Below, piece by piece: positions 48,177 to 59,760 of a stretch of 64,000 bases of DNA (position 1 is its first letter; each line of letters opens with the position of its first letter). The translations under genes and the position numbers were made by a program. The DNA comes from Paragonimus westermani (taxonomy: Eukaryota; Platyhelminthes; Trematoda; Plagiorchiida; Troglotrematidae), in NCBI GenBank assembly GCA_008508345.1, contig QNGE01001689.1:72559-136558 (forward strand), given 5' to 3'. The notes under the pieces were generated by a model, which was not told the origin of the DNA, made no database searches, and was given only the letters and a program-made list of their open reading frames with translations.

Positions 48177-49863
48177 GAGAATGAGAAACAAAGCGTCGAA
48201 CCCTGTGAGTTACGACTACAAATTCAGCGTGGACTCATCCGAATCACATGTTGTACGCAATTGAAAACGTGGTTGTCTAACAAGAAACGACAACTGCGCA
48301 TGGTCCGCATGCTGAAAATAAATGACATTGAATATTAGTTAGAATAAGTCACTAATACTAATCAATCAGTTGTTAGTGGCATAGTTCACTGGGGCAGAGG
48401 ACTGATTCCAGTTCATATGTACCGAACAGATCAGATCAGCTGAATTGCGTTTATGACAGTCAGTTTGCTTTGAGTAAAAAATTGTTATATCCTTCTCGCA
48501 TTTAATTGCATGTTACAAACACTTTGCGCGTCACCTCTGCTCTGAATCACATCAATTTGGTACCAACACGTTTCGTTTCGGTTTTTGAGATTCTCATCGT
48601 TCGACTGTTTTTCTATTTATCCACACCTTCTACCCGAGCTTACTTGTCCGTTTTATTTTATCACAAATTAACTTAATCTCTACCCAATGTTCCTTGAAAA
48701 TCGGATGACTATTGAAATATCTACCGGGTTTATTAGATTCTGTGATGGGGCTGAACGCGCAATTATTCTTGTTAACCAACACAATGCTTTCTTAGCAAAC
48801 AGTAGAAGGGAGGATTCAACAGGGTAGGACGGTTGTTAGCCACTAGCCTGACATGTGGATAATCAAGGATATTACTGCCTACATTGACTGAAGTGTTCAC
48901 GGCTGCCGTCCATTCTGCAACGTGCAATTACGTCTGCTGATCAAAGCGATTCCTATTATAAAAAGCTTAGATGAACCACCCTATATTCGTGCCACAAAAA
49001 GCAGTACAAGTGAGCAGTAACATAATGATTCGATGAAAGTTTCAGCAGATAGGGAATCTTGGTTGCATGCAGAGATGTCTAATAAAATTTGAATGAAGAA
49101 GACAGCAAGCAGCAACTACCTCTAGCCCCTCTTTCGGTGAATGGATTTCGCGTGTGGGTTTAAAGAAGAACTTCACGCTTGATTGTTCTGACTAAACGTT
49201 GACATGCAAAGGTAAGATTCGAAGGGAGCTATTTTTCTACCTGTCATCAATTGCTTAGCTTGGCACCTGGCTGTCTAGCCGCCTGTCACAGTTAAGATTA
49301 GAGTATTTTATTATCATTCATAACATGCCAGCTCCTTTACGCCTCACCCTCGGTTTTTCCAAAACAATGATAACACATTCCAGATTCCACTGCGCTCTCC
49401 ACCTCAGACTCAGTAGAGTTCAGAGGTTGAAGCGGGCATCAGGGGTATTGGGTGGAAGGTAAAACTCACGAGTTCGTTAACGCACACATGTTACAACATC
49501 CATTTTCCTACAGCATGTATACGTCCAAAGTCTATCTAAGTTTAACTGGTGAGTAGCTACATTCACGAGGTCGGTCGCGTGTTTTCGCCGAAGTCTAGTC
49601 ACTACACTTGTCGTCATATTCATTGTACTTGTCCCTGGTTTTCTCCTCGTTGCTTCAAACAATGAATCGTATTGTTTTGAATTGCAAAGTTTTGCTTGCG
49701 CAGTTCTACTGGAAACTTTCGGTAGAGATTCCGATAACGTTGATCACACCTGTTATCGCAAGGTTTCACGAGATTCATCTCACCGTCACCAACAATAGTC
49801 GAGGTCCTCAATGCGATATATTTGCTGGTTACCTGATCAATATGTTAGGCATACAAAGACACG
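48177..49863. other. Unassigned AT-rich DNA
   Basis: Sense and antisense frames overlap at 49.5-49.9 kb without splice support. No repeat is recognised. Confidence 0.4.
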
Positions 49864-49957
49864 CTACGTTTGATAAACAGCCTGCCCACTCGATAAAGTA
49901 ATATTCCTCTCAACCTGCTTCTTAAAAGCACTGAGTTTCGGACTGATCTCATTTTCA
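49864..49957 (-). CDS. Candidate short terminal exon
   Basis: An acceptor with a branch-like ttaac (ttaacatttggtttaattttaag) opens a 94-nt frame reading ENEISPKLSAFKKQVERNIT and ending AVYQT with a stop. The wider 80-codon frame continues upstream across a TA microsatellite. That argues against the upstream part being coding. The family is unknown. Confidence 0.25.
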
Positions 49958-50013
49958 CTTAAAATTAAACCAAATGTTAACACAACCGGGCATTCTTTAG
50001 TTACCCCATCAGT

Positions 50014-50027
50014 TATATATATATATA
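50014..50027. repeat. (TA)7 microsatellite
   Basis: Seven uninterrupted TA units. Confidence 0.95.
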
Positions 50028-51140
50028 ATTTATCAAGGTTCACTACTATAATGCAGGTTTGTATTTTCCACGTGTGTATACGCGTTTGTTTGTTTGTATG
50101 TAACAACCTGTACAGACAACTAATTAATTGTCAGCCGAGGTTTCGAGTGTTCAAGACAACTCAGACGAATAAAACCTAATCATCAGAGACAGAAACAGGT
50201 TGATGGTTGATTAAAAGGTTCCACTCAATCAGATACATTGACCGCGAATGCAAATCAACAACCATTCACTTGATTGGTTGTTGACATAAAGAACGGCTGT
50301 CAGCTTTCTGAGTGGATCCTCATCAAAGTTAGCAAACATACTGGTGTACTTGAAAGTTAACTAATGACCTGTTCGCACCTTGACGCTGAATACAAACTAT
50401 CCCTGAGTGTCATGTCGAAAAAGATATGAACAAGCCAGTTAACGTGGTTTGTATTTTCATTAAGTGAAGATCAGGAAAGTGAGTTTTTAAACTACAAGCG
50501 ATTGCGAAGCAACTCGAACGACTACATTTACATGTGATGGTTGTGTTAGTTAACCTTGTTTTGTTCAATCTACACCACAAGCCGTTAACTACTTTTTCGG
50601 ATGATTTCATTTCATTTATGGGTGCACAGAAGTGCAGTTATATAAATACTAATGAACATAGAAGGATGTCCTGAAATTAGGAAATGGTAGTCTAATCCTT
50701 CTTAAGTACCGTTGACCAAATAAATCATTAGGTGGTTAATACTGGTAATGTTAACCCAAATCGCATACGTTCGAATCATGTTGACTGGCTCTACAATTTG
50801 CCAAACCGACTACACAAAACATATAACATGAGGGTAACAGCACAGTTAAGCAGTGTGGCAACTGAGAGTTCTATTTTGCAGGAGAATGTTTTGTCAGTTA
50901 CAAGAAAGACAAACTGTTTGTGAATGATAAATGGAGTTCGAATGGCACAACGTTACGCGTTAGTTGTAATATTCTAGGTTTCAACCACCTCGGGTGGCCT
51001 TCCTCAGAAAGGTTGTCATCGAGACCGTACACGAAGTAGATCATACGGTTGTTGTTCATCAGAGTAATTGATGAGAAGGCTATCAACCACTTTGATTAAT
51101 CAAACCATCTCGAACAATCTAACTGATTCATTTCTATTAG
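50028..51140. other. Unassigned AT-rich DNA
   Basis: Frames at 50410-50610 (-) and 50732-50923 (+) lack paired splice signals. A very strong acceptor with a branch-like ctaac (aatctaactgattcatttctattag) ends at 51140. Confidence 0.35.
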
Positions 51141-51280
51141 GTTTGCTTGTGACTGCAGTTCTTTTGAAATGTGTACATGACAGTTGTAATTTTCTGTCTG
51201 ACGTTGCAACTGTTGAGAACATTTTCGACACACTGGGTTTGGCAGCAAAACTGTTTGTATCATTTTTCCCTCTGTCATAA
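51141..51280 (+). CDS. Candidate terminal exon, unknown protein
   Basis: A textbook acceptor with a branch-like ctaac upstream opens a 140-nt frame with a 2-nt split codon, 45 codons and a TAA. It begins LLVTAVLLKCVHDSCNFLSD and ends LFVSFFPLS, hydrophobic at both ends. An antisense frame of similar length covers the same bases, so strand choice rests on the acceptor alone. No family is recognised. Confidence 0.3.
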
Positions 51281-51440
51281 GTGCGAACCATTCAAGTCCC
51301 ATAAAAGTGTTTGCATTGATTGTCATTTATATACACTCAGCGTATGAGGCGGAGCTGGTAAATACTTGTAGTCCCATATGAATCTTGAATGGGTATTTTA
51401 GACCAACGTTGTCCTGTGAGTAACCTACCTTGACAGTTAC

Positions 51441-51567
51441 CTTAATTGATGACACGTCTTCTTCGGAAGCAGAAATAACATGACGACAGCAAAGCAAAAG
51501 TTCACAAGCTTGAGAGTATAAAGTTCACTAGTCAAAATCATGTATGCCAGTTGTGGTGGTTTGCCTG
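51441..51567 (-). CDS. Candidate internal exon with a membrane-like stretch
   Basis: An acceptor (gttatgcattacgtcag) and a consensus-like donor (caattaag followed by gtaact) bound a 127-nt frame with split codons at both ends. The translation starts GKPPQLAYMILTSELY and has a hydrophobic run LVNFCFAVVMLFLLP followed by KK, as at the edge of a membrane helix. The frame is open upstream to an ATG at 51640. No family is recognised. Confidence 0.32.
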
Positions 51568-53475
51568 CTGACGTAATGCATAACAATAGACGTCCTCTCC
51601 GGGCAATTTTCAAGTAACTTCTACATGTTGTCAGTATCATTCAGAATACATTTAGTTATCTTTTCTGTCATCTTAAATTTTGAATTCTAGTGAGGCTGCT
51701 CAGAGTGGTGAGCAACCAAATAGCCTTTGCTTACAATAACAAATGCTATCACTATGACAGTTATTTTTGTAACGAATTTGAAGAGTTACCAAACATACAC
51801 GCAAACACCTGGTATTTATTTTGTGACAGCTGATACAGAAAACAGAACAAGAGCATCAAGAAGTCAATTTATTTGGTGCCAAGTAGATCGCTGAACATTT
51901 TACGTTAATTGGCTCGATGAATCCCTTCAACTTATTGTAGCCCGATCAAAATCGCGGAAATATTTGTGTTCTCCAAAACAAGAGTAATTGCTGCTCGCCA
52001 TTGGGCCCTGTGTGTATGCATCTTATTGCATCAGACAGTCTAACCATCCTGAAACGGAGAGTGACCCTTCTTATTTTGTGTGGCTAATGGTGGCCACTTG
52101 AAGGTGAAGAGGAGTAAGGAATCAGGACAGTATGATAGATCCTGGTGCGGTGTTGGAAAACAGTTTGTGTTTCTTGACGGATTTTTACCACGTCTATTCA
52201 GAGTGGTTCAATAACCAATCAATCCCACTGGTGCTATCTGAAGTCATTTTCTAACCACTAAAACCCACCTGAGAAAAATACTTCAAGATATGTTGGTTAT
52301 CACGCATTTCTTCCCGCACCGCGTCATGCGCGCCTTATAAAGGCTTTTCCCTGCTGAATAGGCTAGCATCAGTCATTGTCTGTCATCTCGCTGTTCCGGA
52401 ACCAGCAGTTGTCAAAAGAATGAAAGATGTCGATGCACTGAAAGAACATTAAAGGTGGTAAATTCCGGAGGTGTGTGAATTCAGAAATGTTAAATTTCAA
52501 CGATAACCAGACAGAATGAAATTGGACGATACTATGTAAATTAAACTTGAGCCACTGAGGACTTCCTTGAGGGATTCATGGAGCACAAAATATGCATCTT
52601 AAAGTTGAATGTACGCGATGTTGGTTTTTATTGTGGGTAAATATAAACAAAAATAATAGATGTCAACCTGCCAGCCAAAAACATCGTAGTCGCCTATTGC
52701 ATTTGATCGTCAACTAATCGGAAGACGTGCACTCTGTCAGCGCTCTGAGTTATGGTCATCATACGATTACTCTGTTTTTATTCTGAGAGAATACACTCCC
52801 TGTGACCACTCTTCACCATTGGTCCTTTGCAAGCAGGTCAGCATATGTTCATTCTGCACAGAGAACAGTACGCCAGAGTTTTCAACTCCTATTTCTTACT
52901 ATGCATTAAAACATGTGATGCATGAGGCCAAAAACCGAAAAAAGGTCATTGAGTCGAGCGAAAAATAGCCACGCTAGATCTAAGCTTTGTCGATTGCTGA
53001 ATCTTATCAGATAAGTTGCAGACATCACTAAACTAATTACGATGCTTAACGTTGCTGGACTGTTGAAATTCTCTGAGATTTTGTTCATCACCTCTCTCAA
53101 ACCTCCGATGTGTGCTTAAACAGTTTAAACAGTTAGGCTTTGTCGTGAATTGATTTACCTATCCAGGGTAAAACAAATTTCAAGAACTCGAAGTTACCTA
53201 ATATTCTTCTCGTGAGTTCATCGTTTGTTTTCTCTGTCATCACGTAATACATATTTGAAACTGGAAAGGGCGTAACAGTTGAAATCAACCTCGAGAGGTG
53301 AGACACAACGTCACATTTTATCTACCCCAAACCAGTTCCATCGAGTCTTCCTATGGTTCTGTTGTAAGAACTCGGGTGTGATTGAGGTCGTACTGATACA
53401 CGGAATAGAGCAAATGCATTCAGTTCAGTCTGTTGTTGTGGACGATGTGATGCATACCGAAAACACTTAGTTCAC
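51568..53475. other. Unassigned AT-rich DNA
   Basis: About 1.9 kb with frames of at most 64 codons and no supported feature. Confidence 0.4.
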
Positions 53476-53684
53476 CTGAAAATTTGGGGCATCAACAACA
53501 ATGAATGGGGAGGTAAAGTTTGTGTTCTGAAGTTTGGCAATCGAAACAATTACAAAGTCGTTGGGATGGACACAGTTCTTACAGAAACTTTGGAAAAAGC
53601 GATTATCAAGCGAGCAGTCAACCGCATCTTTGAAAACCCCTAGGTGATCATTGTGCCAAGTAATGCATAAGAAAGACAGTTGGG
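53476..53684 (-). CDS. Candidate internal exon, unknown protein
   Basis: The frame closes at a donor (aaattttcag followed by gtgaac) and begins at one of several acceptors. The one used here is gcgagcatctccag; the alternative ttatag would start at 53733. It lies in a 112-codon open frame. It reads QLSFLCITWHNDHLGVFKD early and FTSPFIVVDAPNFQ at the end, finishing on a codon boundary. A second minus-strand frame overlaps upstream in another phase (53733-53921). No family is recognised. Confidence 0.32.
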
Positions 53685-54028
53685 CTGGAGATGCTCGCAG
53701 AGTGGTTTTGTGTAAGAGTGGGCAGCAAAATGCTATAAATGTTCTATAGTTCCGAAGGTTAAATGAGACAGGTCCATTTTGCCACCAACGCGATTTACAT
53801 TGCAATCAAATATTAGATGATCCCGAAACATATCTTTTCTTAGTTCAGCTGAATTATGAAAGGCGTTTCTTTTCACTAAGGTTAGGGATGCACTCAGACC
53901 AATGCAGTGCCCATAGAACAAACTCGTAAATAGCTTTGGTCATTCAGTCAATAACAGTCAGTCGTCCCACATGAAATTCTGTACACGAAAACAAATGTTC
54001 TTGAGTTGACACCTGGCTTAATGTTTAG

Positions 54029-54117
54029 AGCTGTAGTTCGGCACTCCGGTATTAGGCAGAAAACCTGGTTGCTTAAAACACGTACGATGCCTCAACACTA
54101 CGATAAGGACAGGTTGG
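54029..54117 (+). CDS. Candidate internal exon, unknown protein
   Basis: An acceptor (cctggcttaatgtttag) and a strong donor (caggttgg followed by gtgagt) bound an 89-nt frame with split codons at both ends and 29 full codons (AVVRHSGIRQKTWLL...). The frame stays open to 54347, so the donor is not the only way to read it: a 113-codon unspliced frame is the alternative. Confidence 0.27.
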
Positions 54118-54347
54118 GTGAGTCGTTGCTCCAGTATTTGACTTCAGGTATACTCATTGTACAATTCAGGCAAGCAGCAGTGAGACCAGGTTATGTGCAT
54201 TTCCTAAGTTTCATAAGGAAGCATTTTTTTACTACCGCAGACGTGAGAGACCAAAAAAGATTGGGACACAGAGAAATCACGATGCGAAATTTACAATCTT
54301 CTTTTGCGGCGGATAGTTTGAGCAAAGTTCATTGTACAGACAACTGA

Positions 54348-55471
54348 TGAACTCTCCTTCAACTGAGCATCGACCTACAGTCACGGCAATATGCCACCAA
54401 ACAAGAGTACATGAATTGTCAAAGAACTGGTTTCGACAGATCACTCGGACACCGGTTGTAAACTACCGCCAGAAAACACGGTCACACTTGTTTTCATAGA
54501 GGGCAGCAAAAGCTTTCTATTAGTAAACCGAATGCGATAGACGCAAAAACAATTATTCCAGTCAGAAAATCAGTGGAAAAAGGTGGACCAAAAGAGACGA
54601 GTAGCGGTGAATGTGAGCAATGAAAAAGTAGCGTCAAACTTTATGGGTTATCAGTAAGCACTTAAAATTAAAGAAATTGTCATTGCGAATGATGAAACTG
54701 TGAATAAACACAGGTGCAAGTGATTGGCATTAACGCAAGAAACACGAGTAAGCATGAAAAAATCCGATCTTTACACGAGGTTCAGTTAGTGAATGCCACA
54801 GACGTAACTACCACAGATGAATATTACTAGCAAATGCGACAACGTTTCAGAAAACAATCATCTACCAAATGGTTCTCGGGGTAACTGATCTTCTGTCTTT
54901 GTCCTCGTGGACTTAATTTCGAAACAAAACGCGTCGGTCAGTTACAAGTGTGAAATAAGTATTAACCTATCTTTGCGCGCTAGTTCCGCGACACTATTTG
55001 AAATATTTCATGAAAACAAAACAAAGACAAACTAGCGAAAGTTTTCTGCCCCTTTTTACATTCTGTGGCGTCACCAATGAATTGTTTTTGTTTTTCGACT
55101 TAGATTCAAATGTGCGTTTGTCTAACTGTCATTATAGGTGAGTCTATTCATATAACACACTTGTCCCAAATGTTCGTAAGTTTCACCGCGTGCTATGCAG
55201 TACTTTTACATGTTCCAGTTGCCGAGCGTATGACAGACCGGAATGTATTATAATGCGATTACCTTCAGTCAATCTAAATCTGTGCCGATGATTTCAAACA
55301 GCGACGTTTCACTTGAACTGTATGCCTTCACGATGACCAAAGCAGAAGTACAGTAGAAATTAAAACAAGACCTTCAGGTCTGCATTTTTACCAGCAGTCA
55401 GAAAAATTCATTCAACAATTCATCGTATGTGCTGAAGAACTCTGAGCTTTTCGGTTTTCATCATTAACCAG
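54348..55471. other. Unassigned AT-rich DNA
   Basis: No feature is supported. A good acceptor with a branch-like ttaac (cggttttcatcattaaccag) ends at 55471. Confidence 0.4.
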
Positions 55472-55643
55472 GATCATGACCGCATATGCGTATGCCCTAT
55501 GCTCTTCGGTGACTCACAGGATCCACTGTGAATGCACTGTTGTGTACACCCCCTATTTTGTGCACTTCGGAACGGCAATCACACCGGTGGAATTCATCGA
55601 TCGTTTGATTCACCAGTGTATGAAAATGGTCGACTCACGATTG
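55472..55643 (+). CDS. Candidate internal exon, unknown protein
   Basis: A strong acceptor and a fair donor (cacgattg followed by gtaaaa) bound a 172-nt frame of 57 codons after a 1-nt split codon. It reads IMTAYAYALCSSVTHRIHCE early and FIDRLIHQCMKMVDSRL late. Between about 55.6 and 55.73 kb a second plus-strand phase and the minus strand are open as well. Local lack of stops therefore weakens any single choice. The family is unknown. Confidence 0.3.
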
Positions 55644-57876
55644 GTAAAACTGAACAGACCGGCTTGTCTAACGTGGTTGCAACAAAAGACTTCAATGGCA
55701 ACAGCAACAACAACGGAATACATATGCCCCTGAATGCCACTAAAAATATTGCATGCATCCAACTAGTAACCAAAAACGAGTTTCTAGTGCTTAGTTCGCT
55801 TATTACGTGAAGGGGAGGCAGTAGAATTCCTTGGTACCTCACTGTCAAAGAATTTCACAGCCTTGGCCAACGTAATTGGTTATTATACGCGTCAAAATTT
55901 GCGCTGCAATGCAAATATCTTCCCAGTTATGCAGAGGGTGTATCGGTGATGCGTACCGCATGCTTATAGTGCACCATATAAAGTCACGCAAAACCATCGG
56001 ATCCATGCGTCTTGTCAAGTCCAATCAAGATAACTTGATTCGGTCCGCCTCAGATTGCCTACTGCATTCCGAATGATTTTAACTTTTGTTCACGTAGTAG
56101 AACAACTATGCTCAGTACAACCAGTCACGTGGGTGAGCTAGTAAAACGGACTGGTAAAATCAAAACGATACGTGAATATTTTGCAGTTCATCTTAAGTCG
56201 TGCATTGTGGTTGTAAAAAATCAGTCGCCCTAAATTGCTGAAATCGTGTAACATTATATTTTGTAACAAAAGTCTACGCGCGATATGTTGATATTTGTTT
56301 TCGGATTGCTTCGCAAAGTTACGTTATGAAAGCAAGCAATGATGCTTGGCCAAGTGCAGGACGTATTATATATGCCATCGGCAATCATTCGTATACTCAG
56401 TAGTAAAACACTTGTGTTCGCGTGCCTTTGCAATAACTTATTCGGATTTGAATTACATGAACACGGAATATGTTGGACTTATGAAGCGCCCACCACCTGT
56501 CTCAACTCGCCTACGCCACCTCCTAAACGCGATTGATTCCTCAACGTCGAAATGAGAAAGTATTTCGTTACTTTTGTTGATTGAAAGATTTCAAAAACAC
56601 GTATTTTTAAGAACAGATGGTTAAGCTTGTGGCTATGCTCAAGTCCCCCATTTCGCAACCAGTTAATTCGGTTGCAAATCATTATCAACTGTCCTAATTG
56701 AACATATTCGATACGGTCGACAGTGAGTAATCACGGTAGTTTGGGTAGGAGTGTTTCGCTGTCAACTGTGGTTAATGTAGTGAACTGGCTAAAGGTAACT
56801 TACACGTGATCAATATTGATGGACCAGATGGTAAGTATGAGGATTTTGTTTGAATGAATAGTATTTAAATGGCTTGTTATTTTGTAAACGTTTGAGCCCC
56901 CACTATGTACGTGGATTAAAATTGTGCAACCAAGATTTATGGGGGGGAAATCGTTCGTAACAAGTGAAAAAGGAAACATGGGTCAAGGAAATGCACTGAC
57001 ACATCGTTACCGTAATTCAGAGCAGCGTCAAACACACAGCGATATGCTAAACATATTTACTAAACTCGTTGATTTAGTACTATTGAAACACACACGCAAG
57101 TCAACAGCGTTCTGTTATTCGTCATGGTTACTATCACTGGCTGAGTTATATTGCTTCAGAGGGACAAAGATGATCCATCCATATGAAGACTTTAGGTGAC
57201 TCACGGTGACTGAATATTTTATTGTATATCATCAGAATAAGGCATAACGTTTGTGCCAACAATCTGTGAACTACTTGCAGTCTACTGCAAAAATCCGTTC
57301 CGAGGGGAAGTACAGTTAGCCGATGTTGCGAACTAAGGATGAACTGTGATTGAAACAATGATTTAGGATCGAACTATTCCCGGTGTACAAGGCAAGGTTT
57401 GGCTCAACTATAATTGCTGTCTTCACCATATTTGTAGTTTGTTGACTTCAATAACCGGCTAGACACAAGGAATTTGTCAACGTACAAGACAATTTACAAT
57501 TTTCACACTGATCTCAAACTGTTCATTCATACTGAAGCATGCAAAATAAGCGCATTGGATCCCCCTAAACTGTGAGTTTCGGCAAGGAAACGTCTGCAGT
57601 ATAAATCCAAATCCATAGACAAACTATAAAATCAATTGAATGAACGTTATGAAAAATTTGACACTTCACTAGTCATGTACGGGAATATGGTGAATAACTT
57701 TCGGGTTTATTCATCAAAACGCACTATGTGTATTAGGTTTAATCTAGTATTCAGTTGTTTGTTGATCCTGACACTCATTCTGCAAATGTTTTGTGGGCAG
57801 GCTGTTTAATGTCTAAAGCTTCTGATGTTGTGCGAACCTTGAAATTTGTTTGTCTTTTGTTGATTTACTCTGGCAG
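55644..57876. other. Unassigned AT-rich DNA
   Basis: Frames at 55532-55810 (+, Asn-rich end), 55876-56076 (+), 56339-56555 (+, two phases) and 56924-57199 (+) are open but lack paired splice sites or a recognised family. Confidence 0.35.
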
Positions 57877-57971
57877 TGGGTTTGTGACCTGCGATCCAAC
57901 CGAAGGAGAACAGACACTCCTAAAACTCGTGCACCTTATTTTTGTGGGTAAACGTTTGAATGTCAAGTTTG
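57877..57971 (+). CDS. Candidate internal exon, unknown protein
   Basis: One of the strongest acceptors in the window (tttgttgatttactctggcag) and a donor (aagtttg followed by gtaagc) bound a 95-nt frame. It reads GFVTCDPTEGEQTLLKLVHL and ends RLNVKF. An inner donor (tttgtgg followed by gtaaac) could shorten it, and a second phase is also open up to that point. The frame lies in a 107-codon open frame. No family is recognised. Confidence 0.35.
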
Positions 57972-58114
57972 GTAAGCAGATGAATATCGGCCAGGCCAGT
58001 AATTTGAAAAGCTTTGACCTATTTAAGTTTCGGTTACACACAACAAATAAAACGATATTTCCACGTCCAGTGATCTGAAGATAACTATAACTAATTGTCT
58101 TAGAAATATTCAAG

Positions 58115-58129
58115 AATAATAATAATAAT
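58115..58129. repeat. (AAT)5 microsatellite
   Basis: Five uninterrupted AAT units, followed by a near-repeat of the flanking caagaataat (taagaataat). Confidence 0.95.
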
Positions 58130-58871
58130 TTAAGAATAATAAAATGAAACGATTTTTCTATGTTTACGGAGCTCAACGACAGCGCTGAAAGATATGTACT
58201 GCGTGGTGGCAGTAACGTATCATGTCCTCATGAAATGTGTTATGTGATAACGGTGGGGTGCAAAATTTGTCAAATCGTTGATGCTAATATCTGAAGGCTA
58301 GCCAAAAAATAACTTCATTTGTCAAAAACATTTTCGACTGACGCTCAAGGTTTTACACATTTAGAACCGGCATAAAACACCAAGCAGTCAGCGCCTGGAA
58401 TGGCGTTCGGACCGCTAGGTTGTCATAAAAAGAGAGTTGCAGTTTTTTCTACATGACCGGTCCCCGTTATTGACTTGGTGATGGAGGAAGCGTTCATGCT
58501 CTATCTGGCTGCGGCAGATACGGTGCTATTTAGCGCGAAGGAATAGGTACAACGCAGAATCAAAAGCTAGACCTGTGTGATCAGTCGCAGCGTTGGAAAT
58601 AACATGATATTGCTTGATTTTTGTAGCGAACATTTTGTACATATAGCACGTTTACTGCAACAACTATTAAAGTGCATTTTTGCTGTGTTACTGATTTTGA
58701 CAAATATGAAGGATTAACTGCGGGATACACGATGAACTAGGTTTATATGATTATGCTCGCCTCAAAAGATTTCTTCGAAAATCAACGCGTAGGGAATGGT
58801 TTTTGTGCGTTTCTGGGGAAGACGGCACTGAACTGTGACGTACTCTTCACAAGTAACTCCGTCCATTTTAG
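58130..58871. other. Unassigned AT-rich DNA
   Basis: No open frame of note. It ends in a good acceptor (aactccgtccattttag). Confidence 0.4.
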
Positions 58872-59090
58872 CTTGGAATGCGCCACCCATCCTTGAATGA
58901 CGTGCAAATCAAATGTAGGTTCACACTTCCGAAGGCTTATGTGTATTTGCAATATGAGTATAATTCATTTCTGAACTGTAAGGTGGTCACTCTTACACGG
59001 GTAATTCCCGAAGCAAAAGAAGTCGGACACGTTCACAGATGTGTTGTGCTATTGAAACATCACCTCTTTAAGGATACAGACTACTATTAG
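58872..59090 (+). CDS. Candidate exon, unknown protein
   Basis: A good acceptor opens a phase-0 frame of 72 codons to a TAG. It starts LGMRHPSLNDVQIKCRFTLP and ends HHLFKDTDYY. A donor-like site inside (ctgtaag followed by gtggtc) could end it earlier at ...FLNCK. No AATAAA was seen in the next 300 nt. No family is recognised. Confidence 0.32.
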   Translation, partial: LGMRHPSLNDVQIKCRFTLPKAYVYLQYEYNSFLNCKVVTLTRVIPEAKEVGHVHRCVVLLKHHLFKDTDYY

Positions 59091-59379
59091 TTCTTTGGAC
59101 CGCCAATGTGATTTGGAATCCTGATGTCTATCTACTTTTGCGCTTGGTTTCCGTCGATTCTGTGAATGCAGTTCAACAGTCGGTGGTAGATCACTATTTG
59201 GGTTTCTTGTCGAAATCATCTTCATGAATTGTTGAAGCGTTTCCCTCTACACACCGTAAACTCTCGTGGAGGTGTTCACGTAACTCAAGCATCCACCGCT
59301 TGCAACTAACGTTGATTTTGCCCCCCTGAATAGGATAGAACAGATTTATTCACAAATATGTCTAGTTGAAAGTCCTTTA
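59091..59379. other. Unassigned DNA
   Basis: No feature is supported. Confidence 0.4.
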
Positions 59380-59760
59380 TTAAAACGCTCAGTGGCGGCG
59401 AAGTTTGTGCGGCCAAATAACTCGCCACTATGCTAGACGTCAGTCCGCAGTCCTTGCACTTGTCTTATCTGTATCAAGGCATCTTGGGCTGTTACTTGCT
59501 TGGGGGCATAGGCCTCTTGGGAAAATACCGACATCATTTTTCTCCCCAAGGAACAAACTTTGTCAGAGTGGCGCGATACTTTAGCCATTTGCCTTCGTGG
59601 AATTAACTACAACCTCGCTTGACTGCACGCATCTACCCCAAAACGCATCAACCCCCCCCCATCAGCTTTGAATTTTCGGTCTAGCGCGACGGACAAAGAG
59701 AGACGAAACTGTCTAAGTATACGCTGCCCGCTTCGCTAGTTGATTCTTGTACTCTGGCAG
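59380..59760. other. GC-richer non-coding island, possible repeat
   Basis: Counting by line, G plus C is about half of the bases here, against roughly 40% around it. There is no open frame above 60 codons on either strand. It contains a run of nine C (59652-59660). The segment ggcgaagtttgtgcgg..aactcgcc near the left edge has short inverted ends. The composition break and lack of coding frames suggest an inserted repeat or regulatory island. Its class is unknown. Confidence 0.35.

Noticed and set aside
51096..51326. 76-codon minus-strand frame with a CRKC motif
   Set aside because: It is antisense to the 51141-51280 candidate, which has a much better acceptor with a branch-like sequence.
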